A stretch of DNA of 64,000 nucleotides, taken from the NCBI RefSeq assembly GCF_003431825.1, contig NZ_CP020083.1, forward strand, positions 1,774,501 to 1,838,500, given 5' to 3'. This stretch comes from Blastomonas fulva. GTDB taxonomy: Bacteria > Pseudomonadota > Alphaproteobacteria > Sphingomonadales > Sphingomonadaceae. Both the position numbers and the translations under genes were made by a program. Under the pieces are notes generated by a model, which did not search any database, had not been told where the DNA came from, and worked only from the letters and a program-made list of their open reading frames with translations. Numbering within the stretch: position 1 is the stretch's first letter; each line of letters starts with the position of its first letter. Positions 48,268 through 58,275 of this stretch are shown here, piece after piece.

Positions 48268-50334
48268 TCAGAAGCTGCCGTTGATGCCGAGCGACACCAC
48301 CGGGCCGAAGAAGCGCTCGCGATCCTCGACGAACGCCACCGGACCATCGCGCCGGCCGACATAGAAGGTGCGGCGGAACGCCTCGTTGGTGCCGATCAGG
48401 TTGGACAGTCCGGCGCGCACCGTCAGCCCGCGGACATTCTTGTTCTCGATATAGAAGCCCAGGTCCCCGCCGCGGATCGGGAATTCGGCGAGCTGGCTCA
48501 GCCGCACCTCGTCGGCCTGGCTGAAATCGCTGTAGTTCGCGCCCATGGCCCAGTCGCCGCCGGGGATGTCATAGCGCAGCTCGGCGCTGAACTCGTGGAT
48601 GGTATCGCCCGAGATGCGGCGGCGGATCCCGGTGAGCGGATCGGGCAGGCTGCTCTTGCGGTAGGTATAGTCGATGTCGAACCGCACCCCGGTCCAGCCG
48701 ATGACGTCCATCTTGAAGGTGCTGTCGAGCGATACGCCCCAGATTGTCGCGCTTGCGATGTTGCCGGGCGCCTCGCCGGTGGCACCGATCGGCACCTGAT
48801 CGACGATGTCCTCGACGAAGTTGACGAACGCCTTGGCGTTGATCGATCCCAGCGCGCCCAGGTTCTGCGTCGCCTGGAAGTCGACGTTCCAGCTTTGCTG
48901 CGGGACCAATTCGGGATTGCCGCTGTTCTGGTTCTCGGCGCCCAGATCGGCCGAGGCCACGAAGTCGAAGAAGTTGAGCTGGCCAACATCGCGCTGCAGG
49001 CGCAGGGACAGGTCGAGCCGGGGGGTGGCCTTCCACGCCAGCGAAACGAAGCCCTTGGGGCGGATGAAGCTGCGCGTCAGCCCGCCTACGCCGCTTTGCA
49101 CGATCTGCGAATATTCACCGCCGAGCGAAGTCTGCAGCGTCAGCGTCGAAGACAGCGGGCGACCGTAGCTCAGCCCCATCTCGGCACGCTTTTCCTCGAC
49201 CACCGCGTCCGATCCAGGCAGCGGGACGGGCTGGAAGGTGCCTGCGGTGTCGAGCAGGTTGAGCTCGGCGCGGGTGTCGAGCTTGTTGATCGCGCCTTCC
49301 ACGCTGAGCTGCCAGTCGGCCTTGCCCGCCTTCCAGCCATATTCGGCGCGCGCGATGGTCTCGGTCTCGTCGATCACGGTGGCCAGTCTGTTGCCCTCGC
49401 GCGGGCGGCGGTCCTCGAAATCGAGGAAGATGCGGGTGAAGAACGGGCTGTGCTCGAACCGCCGCAGGCCGATGAGCTTGAGGTTGCCGCCCCACAAGGG
49501 AAACAGGAAATCGCCGCCGATCTCGTAGTTATACTCCTTCTCGGTCTCCAGATAGTCGCGGTCGCGCACCACCTCGCCATCGGAATCCTCGCGGATTTCA
49601 GTCCAGCCGCGTTCATAGGAGAGGTTGAGGTTGCCGACCTGGCCGCCATCGCCCTGATACTTCACACCCGCAGCGATGCGCGGCCGGTCGCCATCGACAT
49701 AAAGCTCCTCATAGCGGCGGTCGGTCACCGCGCCGTTCGCGTCCAGCACCCGCTCGATGCCCGCATTGCCGTTGCGGAAGCTGTCGTTGGAAAGGCTGAG
49801 CGTATAGGCGATCTTGCCCGCCTTGCCGCTGATCGACACCTCGCCATCGAGAAACTGCGGGTCGGTGCGGCGGAAGCGAACGCGCGGGCTCCAGCGGAAC
49901 TGGCCGGTCAGCGAATCCACCTTGCTGACGATGTTGACCACCTGGCCGGTGAGCCCGGGCAGGTTCAGCGTCGCGCCATCGATCAGCTCGATGCGGATGA
50001 CGTTGCTTGCCCCAATGCGGCCGAGCTCGGAGACGACATCGTTGCTCTTGCCCGAAAAACGCTCGCCATTGATCAGCACGTTGCTGCCGCCCTGGCCAAG
50101 GCCGCGGCGGTCTTCACCTTCGGCGATCGAAAAGCCGGGGATCTGGCGGACCATGTCGAGCGCGGTGCGCGGAGCGAACCGGTCGAAATAGCCCGGATCG
50201 AAGCTGCGCAGCGGCGTCGTTGCCCCCGCACCGGACGCCGGCGCCGGGGCATCGGGCGCGTCCTGCGCCAGGCCCATGCCCGGCGTGCACAGCAAGGCAG
50301 CCAGAGCGACGGTTGCAAGCAGACGATGTGTCAC
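48268..50334 (-). CDS. TonB-dependent receptor-like outer-membrane protein
   Basis: A receptor of about 688 residues. I prefer the GTG at 50334, which has GGGGGAA six bases upstream and gives a signal peptide ending CTPGMGLAQ; an ATG at 50379 would add 15 residues. The plug (ALDMVRQIPGFSIAEGEDRRGLGQGGSNVLINGERFSGKSND-type text, IRIELIDGATLNLPGLTGQVVNIV) is clear, and the barrel ends in SLGINGSF. It lacks the canonical VVTA TonB-box start of the other receptors. Substrate unknown, with no catabolic neighbours. Confidence 0.88.
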   Translation of the reverse strand: MTHRLLATVALAALLCTPGMGLAQDAPDAPAPASGAGATTPLRSFDPGYFDRFAPRTALDMVRQIPGFSIAEGEDRRGLGQGGSNVLINGERFSGKSNDVVSELGRIGASNVIRIELIDGATLNLPGLTGQVVNIVSKVDSLTGQFRWSPRVRFRRTDPQFLDGEVSISGKAGKIAYTLSLSNDSFRNGNAGIERVLDANGAVTDRRYEELYVDGDRPRIAAGVKYQGDGGQVGNLNLSYERGWTEIREDSDGEVVRDRDYLETEKEYNYEIGGDFLFPLWGGNLKLIGLRRFEHSPFFTRIFLDFEDRRPREGNRLATVIDETETIARAEYGWKAGKADWQLSVEGAINKLDTRAELNLLDTAGTFQPVPLPGSDAVVEEKRAEMGLSYGRPLSSTLTLQTSLGGEYSQIVQSGVGGLTRSFIRPKGFVSLAWKATPRLDLSLRLQRDVGQLNFFDFVASADLGAENQNSGNPELVPQQSWNVDFQATQNLGALGSINAKAFVNFVEDIVDQVPIGATGEAPGNIASATIWGVSLDSTFKMDVIGWTGVRFDIDYTYRKSSLPDPLTGIRRRISGDTIHEFSAELRYDIPGGDWAMGANYSDFSQADEVRLSQLAEFPIRGGDLGFYIENKNVRGLTVRAGLSNLIGTNEAFRRTFYVGRRDGPVAFVEDRERFFGPVVSLGINGSF

Positions 50335-50561
50335 AGAAATTCCCCCAAGCGGGCGGAACACACTGACATGCGCTTTCAACTACACCCGTAGTCGTCCTGT
50401 GTGACCAAGCCTGCGCTTTGCGGCATCGGCTTCGACCGGCGACCTTTGCACTTCGACCAAATGCAACTCGGCCCAGATCGCGCGCAATCCCGTTTACCGC
50501 CACACAGATGGCGGTTAAGACCATGGCATCGGCCTTGGGCCAGGGGGGGAAGGGATGCGAT

Positions 50562-51137
50562 ATGGACCCGCATGACATCATCGAACATCGCCCGATCGAG
50601 CCGCGCACGGGCGTGCGCCGGATGGACGGGCTGCCGCGGATCGAGTTCCGCTCGTCCACCTTCGCGTTCCTGTTCCAATCGGGCACCGGCTGGATGATCC
50701 TGGCGCTTGCGGCCGCGGTCATGGCGGGCGGGTCTTATGCGGGATACTGGTGGCAGACCCTCGCGGTGCTCAGCGTGGTGCTGGGAGTCTATATCGCCTG
50801 GACGCATATCGAGAACCGCACCAGCCTGTTCTGGATCGACGACCAGAGGCTGTTCATGCGGCGTGGCATCCTGATGCGCAGCGAGGAAGAGATCGAGCTG
50901 TACCGGATCAAGGACGTCAAGGTTTCCTTCTCGGTCATCCAGCAGATGTTCGACAACGGCACCATCCAGATTTCATCATCCGATTCGAGCGGGCGGCTGG
51001 CCTCGGCCACGCCGCATCCGCGCACTTCGATCGAGGTGACCAATGTGCGCGACGCGCGCGCCATCCGCGCCGAACTGCGCGACCGGGTGGAGGCGATCCG
51101 CCAGAAGCGCGGCGTGCGCGAACTTGATATCGGCTGA
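50562..51137 (+). CDS. Membrane PH-domain protein (bPH2/YdbT type)
   Basis: A 191-residue protein. The start at 50562 follows a strong GGGGGGGAAGGG and gives MDPHDIIEHRP. Two membrane segments lie at about 45-80 (WMILALAAAVMAGGSYAGYWW then VLGVYIAW). A bacterial pleckstrin-homology domain follows: WIDDQRLFMRRGILMRS, EIELYRIKDVKVSFSVIQQMF, GTIQISSSD. Function is unknown for most of the family. It is followed by the peptidase 12 bases later. Confidence 0.85.
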   Translation: MDPHDIIEHRPIEPRTGVRRMDGLPRIEFRSSTFAFLFQSGTGWMILALAAAVMAGGSYAGYWWQTLAVLSVVLGVYIAWTHIENRTSLFWIDDQRLFMRRGILMRSEEEIELYRIKDVKVSFSVIQQMFDNGTIQISSSDSSGRLASATPHPRTSIEVTNVRDARAIRAELRDRVEAIRQKRGVRELDIG

Positions 51138-51149
51138 CAGGGAAACACC

Positions 51150-52463
51150 ATGACATTGAAGACGTTCGGCCTTGCTGCGGCCACCGCCATGCTGGCCTTT
51201 GCCACCCCCGCTTTCGCCAAGCTCAGCTCGCAGGAAGCCAAGATGGTCGAGGCGGTGGACAAGGGCCATGACCGCTGGATCGGCGTTCTCGAGGCGATCA
51301 CGCGGCAGAACAGCGGCAGCCGCAACATCGCCGGGGTGAAGAAGGTCGGCGAGATGGTGACGCCCGAGCTCGAGAGGCTGGGCTTCAAGGTCGAATGGGT
51401 GGACCAAAGCGCGGCCAAGCGTTCGGGCCATCTGATCGCGACGCGCCCAGGACGCCCCGGCAGCACCAAGATGCTGCTGATCGGCCATCTCGACACGGTG
51501 TTCGAGCCCGATTCGCCGTTCCAGAATGTCCGGCGGATCGATGCCAACACGCTCGAAGGGCCGGGGATCGAGGACAACAAGGGCGGTGTGGTAACGATGT
51601 TTGCTGCGCTTGAGGCGATGCAGGCGGCGGGGACATTGTCGGCGGCGACAATCACCATCGTGCTGACCGGCGACGAGGAGGATGCGGGCGATCCGATCGA
51701 TATCGCGCGCGCGGACCTGATCAAATGGGGCCAATGGGCCGATGTCGCGCTCGATTTCGAGGGCCTGAGCCGCGAGGACGGCAAGGACATGGGCGCGATC
51801 GCACGGCGCTCGTCGTACAGCTGGCAGGTCAACGCCACCGGCAAGGAAGGGCACAGCTCGGGGATATTCTCGGCCAGCGCAGGGCATGGCGCGATCTACG
51901 AACTCGCGCGGATCATCGACCAGTTCCACGACGAGCTGCCCGAGGACAAGCTTACCTTCAACGTCGGCCTGATCGCGGGCGGATCGGTGGCGCAGCTCGA
52001 CGCTGACCTCGTCCGCGCGCAGGCGGCGGGCAAGACCAACATCATCCCCGCTGTGGCTGTCGCTCGCGGCGATTTCCGCACGCTGAGCGACGAGCAGTCC
52101 GAGCGGGTCAAGGCCAAGATGCAGGCCATCGTCGCCCAGCACCTGCCCGGCACCAGCGCCGAGATCGTCTTCGAACAGGGCTATCCCCCGATGGCCCCGA
52201 CCGAAGGCAACCGCGGCCTGCTGCGGCGGCTGAACGTCATCAACGCCGACCTTGGCCTCGAGCAGATGGCCGAGCTCGATCCCCTGAAGCGCGGCGCAGG
52301 CGATATCTCGTTCGTTGCGCGCTATGTCGACGGGCTTGTCGGCATGGGTCCAACAGGCGACGGCGCGCATGCACCGGGCGAAACGGTCGACCTGCCGAGC
52401 ATCAAGCGCCAGGCGAAGCGCGCGGCGATCCTGATGACGCGGTTGTCGATGGAGAAGAGGTGA
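51150..52463 (+). CDS. Exported M20-family zinc peptidase (glutamate carboxypeptidase-like)
   Basis: A 437-residue metallopeptidase with a signal peptide ending ATPAFA. The metal and catalytic residues are visible: His/Asp in LLIGHLDTVFE, Asp in GPGIEDNKGG, catalytic Glu-Glu in TGDEEDAGD, Asp in ALDFEG, and a late His in GDGAHAPGETVD. It resembles carboxypeptidase G2. It is periplasmic or secreted and trims a C-terminal amino acid or acyl group. A 368-base gap with repeats follows. Confidence 0.9.
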   Translation: MTLKTFGLAAATAMLAFATPAFAKLSSQEAKMVEAVDKGHDRWIGVLEAITRQNSGSRNIAGVKKVGEMVTPELERLGFKVEWVDQSAAKRSGHLIATRPGRPGSTKMLLIGHLDTVFEPDSPFQNVRRIDANTLEGPGIEDNKGGVVTMFAALEAMQAAGTLSAATITIVLTGDEEDAGDPIDIARADLIKWGQWADVALDFEGLSREDGKDMGAIARRSSYSWQVNATGKEGHSSGIFSASAGHGAIYELARIIDQFHDELPEDKLTFNVGLIAGGSVAQLDADLVRAQAAGKTNIIPAVAVARGDFRTLSDEQSERVKAKMQAIVAQHLPGTSAEIVFEQGYPPMAPTEGNRGLLRRLNVINADLGLEQMAELDPLKRGAGDISFVARYVDGLVGMGPTGDGAHAPGETVDLPSIKRQAKRAAILMTRLSMEKR

Positions 52464-52480
52464 GGGGTTGGTTGGTAACT

Positions 52481-52638
52481 CGTCACCCCGGACCTGATCC
52501 GGGCCCCAGGGCGTCCTGTGTGTCGCTGTGCCGGTTCTTTCCGCTCATCTTTCTTCGTCACCCCCGCGAAGGCGGGGGTCCTGCTTATGCGCGACCGTGG
52601 CGAAAAAGCGGGATTCCCGCGTGCGCGGGAATGACGGT
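52481..52638. repeat. Sphingomonad-type intergenic repeats
   Basis: Three short hairpins in a row: ACCCCGGACCTGATCCGGGG (52484-52503), ACCCCCGCGAAGGCGGGGGT (52562-52581), and GGGATTCCCGCGTGCGCGGG with its ATGACGG tail. Such units are common between genes in sphingomonads. The rest of the gap to 52831 shows no gene, only an AT-richer promoter-like stretch near 52725-52800. Confidence 0.7.
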
Positions 52639-52831
52639 GGTGGCGTTTAGGGGAATAGTGGAAACCGGACGCCCCGATTGCTAGCGGGCAACGAACGGGT
52701 AGGGCATCCGGCTTCCGAGACAGGGTTAATATTAACCTCGGCGATTCGCTGTGACCCAGTTCACACCCGATTAAGCTTTCGTTCTATAGCTGAACCGTGC
52801 ATTTTCATCGATGAACCGTTAGGAGTGCCGC

Positions 52832-54190
52832 ATGGCCAAGGACCGCAGCCCGGGATTCAAGCTGGGCATGACCGTGCTGATCGGCGCGCTGCTCGCGATT
52901 CCGCTGTTCATGGTCTATGCGCTCGTCTGGGACCGGCAGAGCCAGTCGGAAACCGCGCGCGCCAGCGTCGCCGAGGGCTGGGGCGGGCCGCAGATGCTCG
53001 CAGGGCCGGTGATGGTCATCCCCTATCGCCAGCAATCGGTCGAAACGGTGACCGAGAACGGCAAGGCGACGACGCGCGCGGTCACCATCGACCGCGAGCT
53101 GTTCCTCGCGCCGGTGAAGAACACCGCCAAGGTCGATGTCAGCCCCGAACGGCGGGTCAAATCGATCTACGAAACCGTGGTCTATGAAGCGCGGGTCAAG
53201 GGAACCGCGCGCTTTGCGCTGCCGGTCGACCTGGCCCGCTTCGGGGTAAAGCCCGAAGACCTGCAGCTCGACCGCGCCGAAATCCGCGTCGGCATATCGG
53301 ACGCGCGCGGGCTGCTCGCGGACAATGGCATCAGCGTCGGCGGCACCGCGCTGCCGCTGCGCCCCGGCAAGGGACTGGGCGCGACCAACGGGTCTGGATT
53401 TTTCGCCTTTGCCGACTGGTCCGCTGGCAGCGCCGCACCGCTCGACGTTGCCTATCGCTTCGGGGTGCGCGGCAACGGCCAGCTGACCCTGATCCCGGAC
53501 GCCGAATCGACCGACTGGACCATCGCCTCGCAATGGCCGCACCCCAGCTTCGGCGGCCAGTTCTTGCCCAACAGCCGCTCGGTCACCGACAAGGGCTTTA
53601 TTGCGCGCTACACGATCAGCAACCTCGCGCTCGGCCGCGCTATCGTCCAGCTGCCGCAGCCGGGCGAGCAAGTTGGCCAGGGAGCGCAGTCGGCGCAGAT
53701 CGACCTGATCGAGCCGGTCAACCTCTACAGCCAGGTCGACCGCGCGGTGAAATACGGCTTCCTGTTCATCGGCTTCACCTTCCTCGCCTTCCTGATGTTC
53801 GACATCATCGCAGGCGCGCGGGTCGCGGCGGCGGAGTATCTGCTCACCGGCGCAGGCCTGATCCTGTTCTTCGTGCTGCTACTCGCCTTTGCCGAGATCA
53901 TCGGCTTCACGCTCGCTTATCTGTTGGCGTCGGGCGCGATCATCGCCCTGATCAGCGCTTACAGCGCTGCAGTGCTGGGCAGTGTGAAACGCGCAGGCTT
54001 CATCGCCGGGCTGCTGCTCGGGCTGTATGCATTGCTCTATGTGCTGCTCAACCTCGAGGCGTATTCGCTGATCATCGGGTCGCTGCTGCTGTTCGCGGCG
54101 CTGGCGGCGGTGATGTACGTGACGCGCAAGGTCGACTGGTCGGGGCTGGGCAAGCGCGATGAGGCAGCACGGGACTTGCCGGACGCGTAA
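52832..54190 (+). CDS. creD: CreD-like inner-membrane protein
   Basis: A 452-residue membrane protein. It has one N-terminal membrane segment (about 12-33), a large periplasmic domain of beta-rich sequence containing GGPQMLAGPVMVIPYR and LSFRKVD-like stretches, and about five C-terminal segments from about residue 305. This is the CreD layout. In E. coli creD is controlled by CreBC; no such genes are here. GGAG of TAGGAGTG precedes the start. The role is not well defined. Confidence 0.85.
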   Translation: MAKDRSPGFKLGMTVLIGALLAIPLFMVYALVWDRQSQSETARASVAEGWGGPQMLAGPVMVIPYRQQSVETVTENGKATTRAVTIDRELFLAPVKNTAKVDVSPERRVKSIYETVVYEARVKGTARFALPVDLARFGVKPEDLQLDRAEIRVGISDARGLLADNGISVGGTALPLRPGKGLGATNGSGFFAFADWSAGSAAPLDVAYRFGVRGNGQLTLIPDAESTDWTIASQWPHPSFGGQFLPNSRSVTDKGFIARYTISNLALGRAIVQLPQPGEQVGQGAQSAQIDLIEPVNLYSQVDRAVKYGFLFIGFTFLAFLMFDIIAGARVAAAEYLLTGAGLILFFVLLLAFAEIIGFTLAYLLASGAIIALISAYSAAVLGSVKRAGFIAGLLLGLYALLYVLLNLEAYSLIIGSLLLFAALAAVMYVTRKVDWSGLGKRDEAARDLPDA

Positions 54191-54233
54191 AGCCGTCCAT
54201 AGTGCATCCAAACGATAAACCGAGGATGCACCC

Positions 54234-55520
54234 ATGGATTTTGCGCTGCCGGCGGAGCTGACCGCCTATCTGGCCGAGCTTGACACGTTCATCGAGGCCG
54301 AGATCAAACCGCTCGAGCAGGCGGACGACAACATCCGCTTTTTCGACCATCGCCGCGAATGGGCGCGGACCGATTTCGATGCGGGCGGCCTACCTGCGCA
54401 CGACTGGGAAGAGCTGCTGCGCGAGGCGCAGCGCCGCGCCGACGCGGCCGGGCACTGGCGTTTCTCGGCACCGAAAAAATATGGTGGCAAGGATGGCTCC
54501 AACCTGTGGATGGCGGTGATTCGCGAGCATTTCGCGGCCAAAGGTTTGGGGCTGCACAATGATCTGCAGAACGAGCATTCGATCGTCGGCAACTTCCCGT
54601 TCGTCGCGATGTTCGAGGAGTTCGGCACCGAGGACCAGAAGCAGGAGTTCATCCTGGGCGGGTTCGAGCGCACCCGGATCACGGCCTTCGGCCTGACCGA
54701 GCCCGACCATGGATCGGACGCGACGCACATGGAAACCCGCGCGGTGCGCGAGACCCGCGATGGCGTGCCCGGCTGGCGGATCGATGGCGAGAAGATGTGG
54801 ATCACCGGTATGCATGTCGCCACGCACTGCGCTTTGTTCGTGCGCACCAGCGGCGCGGATGGCGACGCCAAGGGGATCACCTGCCTGCTGGTGCCCACCG
54901 AGACGCCGGGGCTGAAGATCGAAGAGTATCTTTGGACCTTCAACATGCCCACCGATCACCCGCGGCTGTCGTTCACCAACGTCTGGGTGCCCGAAACCGC
55001 GATGCTCGGCGAGGAAGGGCGCGGGCTCGCGCTGGCGCAAAGCTTCGTCCACCAGAACCGCATCCGCCAGGCGGCCTCGTCGCTGGGCGCGGCGGTGTTC
55101 TGCATTGAGGAGAGCGTCAGATACGCCCGCAAGCGCAAGCCCTTCGGCAAGGCGCTGTCGGAGAATCAGGGCATCCAGTTTCCGTTGGTGGAACTCGCGA
55201 CGCAGGCCGAGATGCTGCGCTGGCTGATCTACAAGACCGCCTGGGACATGGACCGGTTGCCCCACAAAGCCATCGAGCGCGAGATCTCGGACAAGGTCAG
55301 CATGTGCAACTACTGGGCGAACCGTTTGTGCTGCGAGGCAGCCGACCGGGCGATGCAGGTGCACGGCGGCATCGGCTATTCGCGCCACACCCCGTTCGAA
55401 CACATCTACCGCCACCACCGCCGGTATCGGATCACCGAGGGGTCGGAAGAAATCCAGATGCGCAAGGTGGGGGCGTATCTGTTCGGCTATCTCGGGCCGC
55501 GGAAGGGCTCGTTCGACTGA
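54234..55520 (+). CDS. Acyl-CoA dehydrogenase
   Basis: A 428-residue flavoenzyme of the acyl-CoA dehydrogenase family. FAD/substrate motifs ITAFGLTEPDHGSDATHMET and KMWITG are present, and the C-terminal RITEGSEEIQMRKVGAY is where the catalytic base region lies. Length is slightly over the norm. It forms the alpha,beta-double bond in an acyl-CoA with electrons passed to ETF. Its stop lies two bases from the PpsR-like site of the bch operon, so the photosynthesis genes start right behind it. No functional link is implied. Confidence 0.9.
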   Translation: MDFALPAELTAYLAELDTFIEAEIKPLEQADDNIRFFDHRREWARTDFDAGGLPAHDWEELLREAQRRADAAGHWRFSAPKKYGGKDGSNLWMAVIREHFAAKGLGLHNDLQNEHSIVGNFPFVAMFEEFGTEDQKQEFILGGFERTRITAFGLTEPDHGSDATHMETRAVRETRDGVPGWRIDGEKMWITGMHVATHCALFVRTSGADGDAKGITCLLVPTETPGLKIEEYLWTFNMPTDHPRLSFTNVWVPETAMLGEEGRGLALAQSFVHQNRIRQAASSLGAAVFCIEESVRYARKRKPFGKALSENQGIQFPLVELATQAEMLRWLIYKTAWDMDRLPHKAIEREISDKVSMCNYWANRLCCEAADRAMQVHGGIGYSRHTPFEHIYRHHRRYRITEGSEEIQMRKVGAYLFGYLGPRKGSFD

Positions 55521-55522
55521 AC

Positions 55523-55540
55523 TGTCAACTTTTCCTGACA
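55523..55540 (+). promoter_or_regulatory. PpsR/CrtJ-type operator before bchI
   Basis: TGTCAACTTTTCCTGACA fits the PpsR/CrtJ consensus TGT-N12-ACA exactly. It lies 42 bases before the bchI start. PpsR is the aerobic/light repressor of bacteriochlorophyll genes. The regulator itself is not encoded in the window. Confidence 0.75.
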
Positions 55541-55582
55541 CCCCCGCTTGTCGCGGCGGATCAATCTGTTAGACCTAGCCTT

Positions 55583-56590
55583 ATGCCTTTTCCCTTTTCC
55601 GCCATCGTCGGCCAGGACGAAATGAAACGTGCCCTGCTGATCAGCGCGGTCGATCCGCGCATTGGGGGGGTGATGGTGTTCGGTGACCGCGGCACGGGCA
55701 AGTCCACCGCCGCGCGCGCGCTGTCGGCGCTGCTGCCGCCGATGCAGGCGATCGCCGGGTGCCGGTACAATTGCGCGCCTGAAGAGGCGGACCGCTGCCC
55801 CGACAAATGTGCCGAGAAGAAGGGCGTCAAGACCGCAAAGGTGCCGGTGCCGTTCGTCGATCTACCGCTGGGCGCAACCGAGGACCGGGTGCTGGGCGCG
55901 CTCGATCTGGAACGCGCGCTGGGACGCGGCGAAAAGGCGTTCGAGCCCGGGCTGCTTGCGCGCGCGCATCGCGGCTATCTGTATATCGACGAGATCAACT
56001 TGCTCGAGGATCACCTCGTCGACCTGTTGCTCGATGTCGCGGCCTCGGGCGAGAATTTGGTCGAGCGCGAAGGGCTTTCGGTGCGACATCCCGCGCGCTT
56101 CGTGTTGATCGGCAGCGGCAACCCTGAGGAAGGCGAACTGCGCCCGCAATTGCTCGACCGCTTCGGGCTCTCGGTCGAGGTCAAGACGCCGCAGGATCTT
56201 GAGCAGCGCATCGAGATCATGCGCCGCTGTGATGCGCTGGAGCGCGACGGTGCAGCGTTTGCGGCGGACTGGGCCGAGGCGGACGCCAAGATCGTCAAGC
56301 GGCTCGCCAAGGGCAAGAAGGCGCTGCCCAATGTCGCGATGCCCGAGAGCACGCTGACCGATGCCGCGACCCTGTGCATGGCGGTGGGCGCGGATGGCCT
56401 GCGCGGCGAACTCACCCTGATGCGCGCGGCGCGCGCTTTTGCGGCGCTCGAAGGCGCGAAATCGGCCGAGCGCAAGCATCTGCGCGCGGTCGCGCCGATG
56501 GCGCTGCGCCACCGCCTGCGCCGCGACGTGCTCGACGAAACCGGATCGACCGTGCGCATCGATCGCGCGCTGACCGAGCTTTTCGGATGA
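55583..56590 (+). CDS. bchI: Magnesium chelatase ATPase subunit I
   Basis: A 335-residue AAA+ ATPase of the magnesium chelatase that inserts Mg2+ into protoporphyrin IX. Walker A is GDRGTGKST, the BchI-specific Cys-rich insert CRYNCAPEEADRCPDKC follows, Walker B is LYIDEINLLEDH, and sensor/arginine region GNPEEGELRPQLLDRFG. The ATG at 55583 gives the usual length; earlier in-frame reading lies in the acyl-CoA dehydrogenase gene. Overlaps bchD by four bases. Confidence 0.96.
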   Translation: MPFPFSAIVGQDEMKRALLISAVDPRIGGVMVFGDRGTGKSTAARALSALLPPMQAIAGCRYNCAPEEADRCPDKCAEKKGVKTAKVPVPFVDLPLGATEDRVLGALDLERALGRGEKAFEPGLLARAHRGYLYIDEINLLEDHLVDLLLDVAASGENLVEREGLSVRHPARFVLIGSGNPEEGELRPQLLDRFGLSVEVKTPQDLEQRIEIMRRCDALERDGAAFAADWAEADAKIVKRLAKGKKALPNVAMPESTLTDAATLCMAVGADGLRGELTLMRAARAFAALEGAKSAERKHLRAVAPMALRHRLRRDVLDETGSTVRIDRALTELFG

Positions 56591-58275
56591 GCGATGCGCT
56601 GCTGGCGGCGGACCTGCTGGCCGCCGCGCCTGCCCGGCTGGGCGGGATGTGGTTGCGCGGTCCCTCGGCAGAGCGCGACGCGGTGCTGGCCTTTCTGGCC
56701 GAAGAATTCGCCGATCGCCCGGTGCGCCGCCTGCCGGTGCATATCGACGAGGAGCGGCTGTGCGGCGGCATCGATGTCGCCTCAAGCCTGTCGGCCGGAC
56801 GCCGGATCGAACAGGCAGGCTTGCTCGAGGAGGTTGCAGGCGGGCTGCTGGTCGTCCCGATGGCCGAGCGGATGAGCGGCATGGTCGCCGGGCGCATCGC
56901 CCAGGCGATGGATGCTGGCGCAGGCTTCGCTCTGGTACTGATCGACGATGGCGGCGAGGAGGAAGTTCCGCCTGTATCGCTCACCGAGCGGGTGGCGTTC
57001 TGGTGCGATTTTTCTACCAACCCTGCGGTGATCGCCCCAGAATCGGACCTTTCCCGCATTCCCGAAGGACTCGGGAACACGGGGGGTGGGTGCACTGTGG
57101 CTGCGCAAGACCGCCAGACCCTCGCCAACATCACTCTCGCGCTGGGCATCGATTCCGCGCGCGCGATGCTTTTCGCGCAGTCCGCGCTGTCGCTTTCCGC
57201 ACAGATCGACGAGCGCGACTCCATCACCGACGACGACATCCAGTTCGTCGCCCGCACGGTCCTCGGGCCCCGAGCCACGCGCATCCCGCAGCAGGCCGAA
57301 GAACCGCCTCCGCCTCCGCCCCCCGAAGGCGAGGAAGAGCCGCCGCCAGGCGACAACGATGGCGAAGACGAACAGCATGATCCCGATCAGCTCGATGACC
57401 TGATCCTGGCCGCGGTGCTCGCCTCGATCCCCAAGGATGTGCTGGCGCGCATCGGCGAGGGGCGCAGCGCGCGGCGCGCGACCGGCGCGGGCGGGGCAGG
57501 GCGCAAGCGGGCCTCGCAGATGCGCGGACGGCCGCTGGGCGCGCGTCCCGGCCTGCCGCGCGGCGGCGCACGGCTGGCGCTGATCGATACCTTGCGCACC
57601 GCGGTCCCCTGGCAGGAGATCCGCCGCCAGCAGGAGGGCATGGACGCGCCCAGGCGGCTGCGCATCCGCAAGGGGGATCTGCGCATCCGCAGGTTCGAGG
57701 AGCGCGCCGAAGCGCTGACGATCTTTGCGGTCGATGCCTCCGGCTCGTCGGCACTGGCGCGGCTGGCCGAGGCCAAGGGCGCGGTCGAACTGATGCTTGC
57801 GCAGAGCTATGTGAAACGCGCGCAGGTGGCGCTGATCGCGTTTCGCGGGACCTCGGCCGAACTGCTGCTGCCGCCGACGCGGTCGCTGACCCGCGCCAAG
57901 AAGGTGCTGGGCGAATTGCCCGGCGGGGGCGGCACGCCGCTTGCGCTGGGGCTGTCGGCCGCCGCCGAGCTCGCCGAAACCCAGGCCGCGCGCGGGCGCA
58001 CGCCGTTCGTCGCGGTGCTGACCGATGGCAAGGGCAATATCGACAGGAACGGCCAGCCAGGCCGCGCGCAGGCGGGCGAGGATGCGCTCGCGGCGGCGCG
58101 GCGTTTTGCCCAATCGGGGACGCAAGCCGTGGTGATCGATATCTCCGCCCGGCCGCAACCTGAGGCCGCAGCGATTGCAGCGGCGATGCGCGCGCGCTAT
58201 CTGGCGCTGCCGCGTGCCGATGCGCGCGGTGTCGAGCGCGCCGTGTCCGCGCTGCAATTCGGGAAAGCATCATGA
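56587..58275 (+). CDS. bchD: Magnesium chelatase subunit D
   Basis: The 562-residue platform subunit of magnesium chelatase. The N-terminal degenerate AAA+ domain is followed by a proline- and acid-rich linker at about residues 240-270 (EEPPPPPPPEGEEEPPPGDND), then a von Willebrand A domain with the metal site FAVDASGSSALARL. These parts are standard for BchD. It couples BchI ATP hydrolysis to BchH. Overlaps bchI and bchO by four bases each. Confidence 0.95.
   Translation: MSDALLAADLLAAAPARLGGMWLRGPSAERDAVLAFLAEEFADRPVRRLPVHIDEERLCGGIDVASSLSAGRRIEQAGLLEEVAGGLLVVPMAERMSGMVAGRIAQAMDAGAGFALVLIDDGGEEEVPPVSLTERVAFWCDFSTNPAVIAPESDLSRIPEGLGNTGGGCTVAAQDRQTLANITLALGIDSARAMLFAQSALSLSAQIDERDSITDDDIQFVARTVLGPRATRIPQQAEEPPPPPPPEGEEEPPPGDNDGEDEQHDPDQLDDLILAAVLASIPKDVLARIGEGRSARRATGAGGAGRKRASQMRGRPLGARPGLPRGGARLALIDTLRTAVPWQEIRRQQEGMDAPRRLRIRKGDLRIRRFEERAEALTIFAVDASGSSALARLAEAKGAVELMLAQSYVKRAQVALIAFRGTSAELLLPPTRSLTRAKKVLGELPGGGGTPLALGLSAAAELAETQAARGRTPFVAVLTDGKGNIDRNGQPGRAQAGEDALAAARRFAQSGTQAVVIDISARPQPEAAAIAAAMRARYLALPRADARGVERAVSALQFGKAS

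Noticed and set aside
48262..50391. 709-codon plus-strand frame opposite the TonB receptor
   Set aside because: Shadow of the receptor gene on the other strand. No motifs, no ribosome site, and an odd composition.
52464..52831. Small gene in the gap before creD
   Set aside because: Only short frames through repeat hairpins; no ribosome site or conserved-looking protein.
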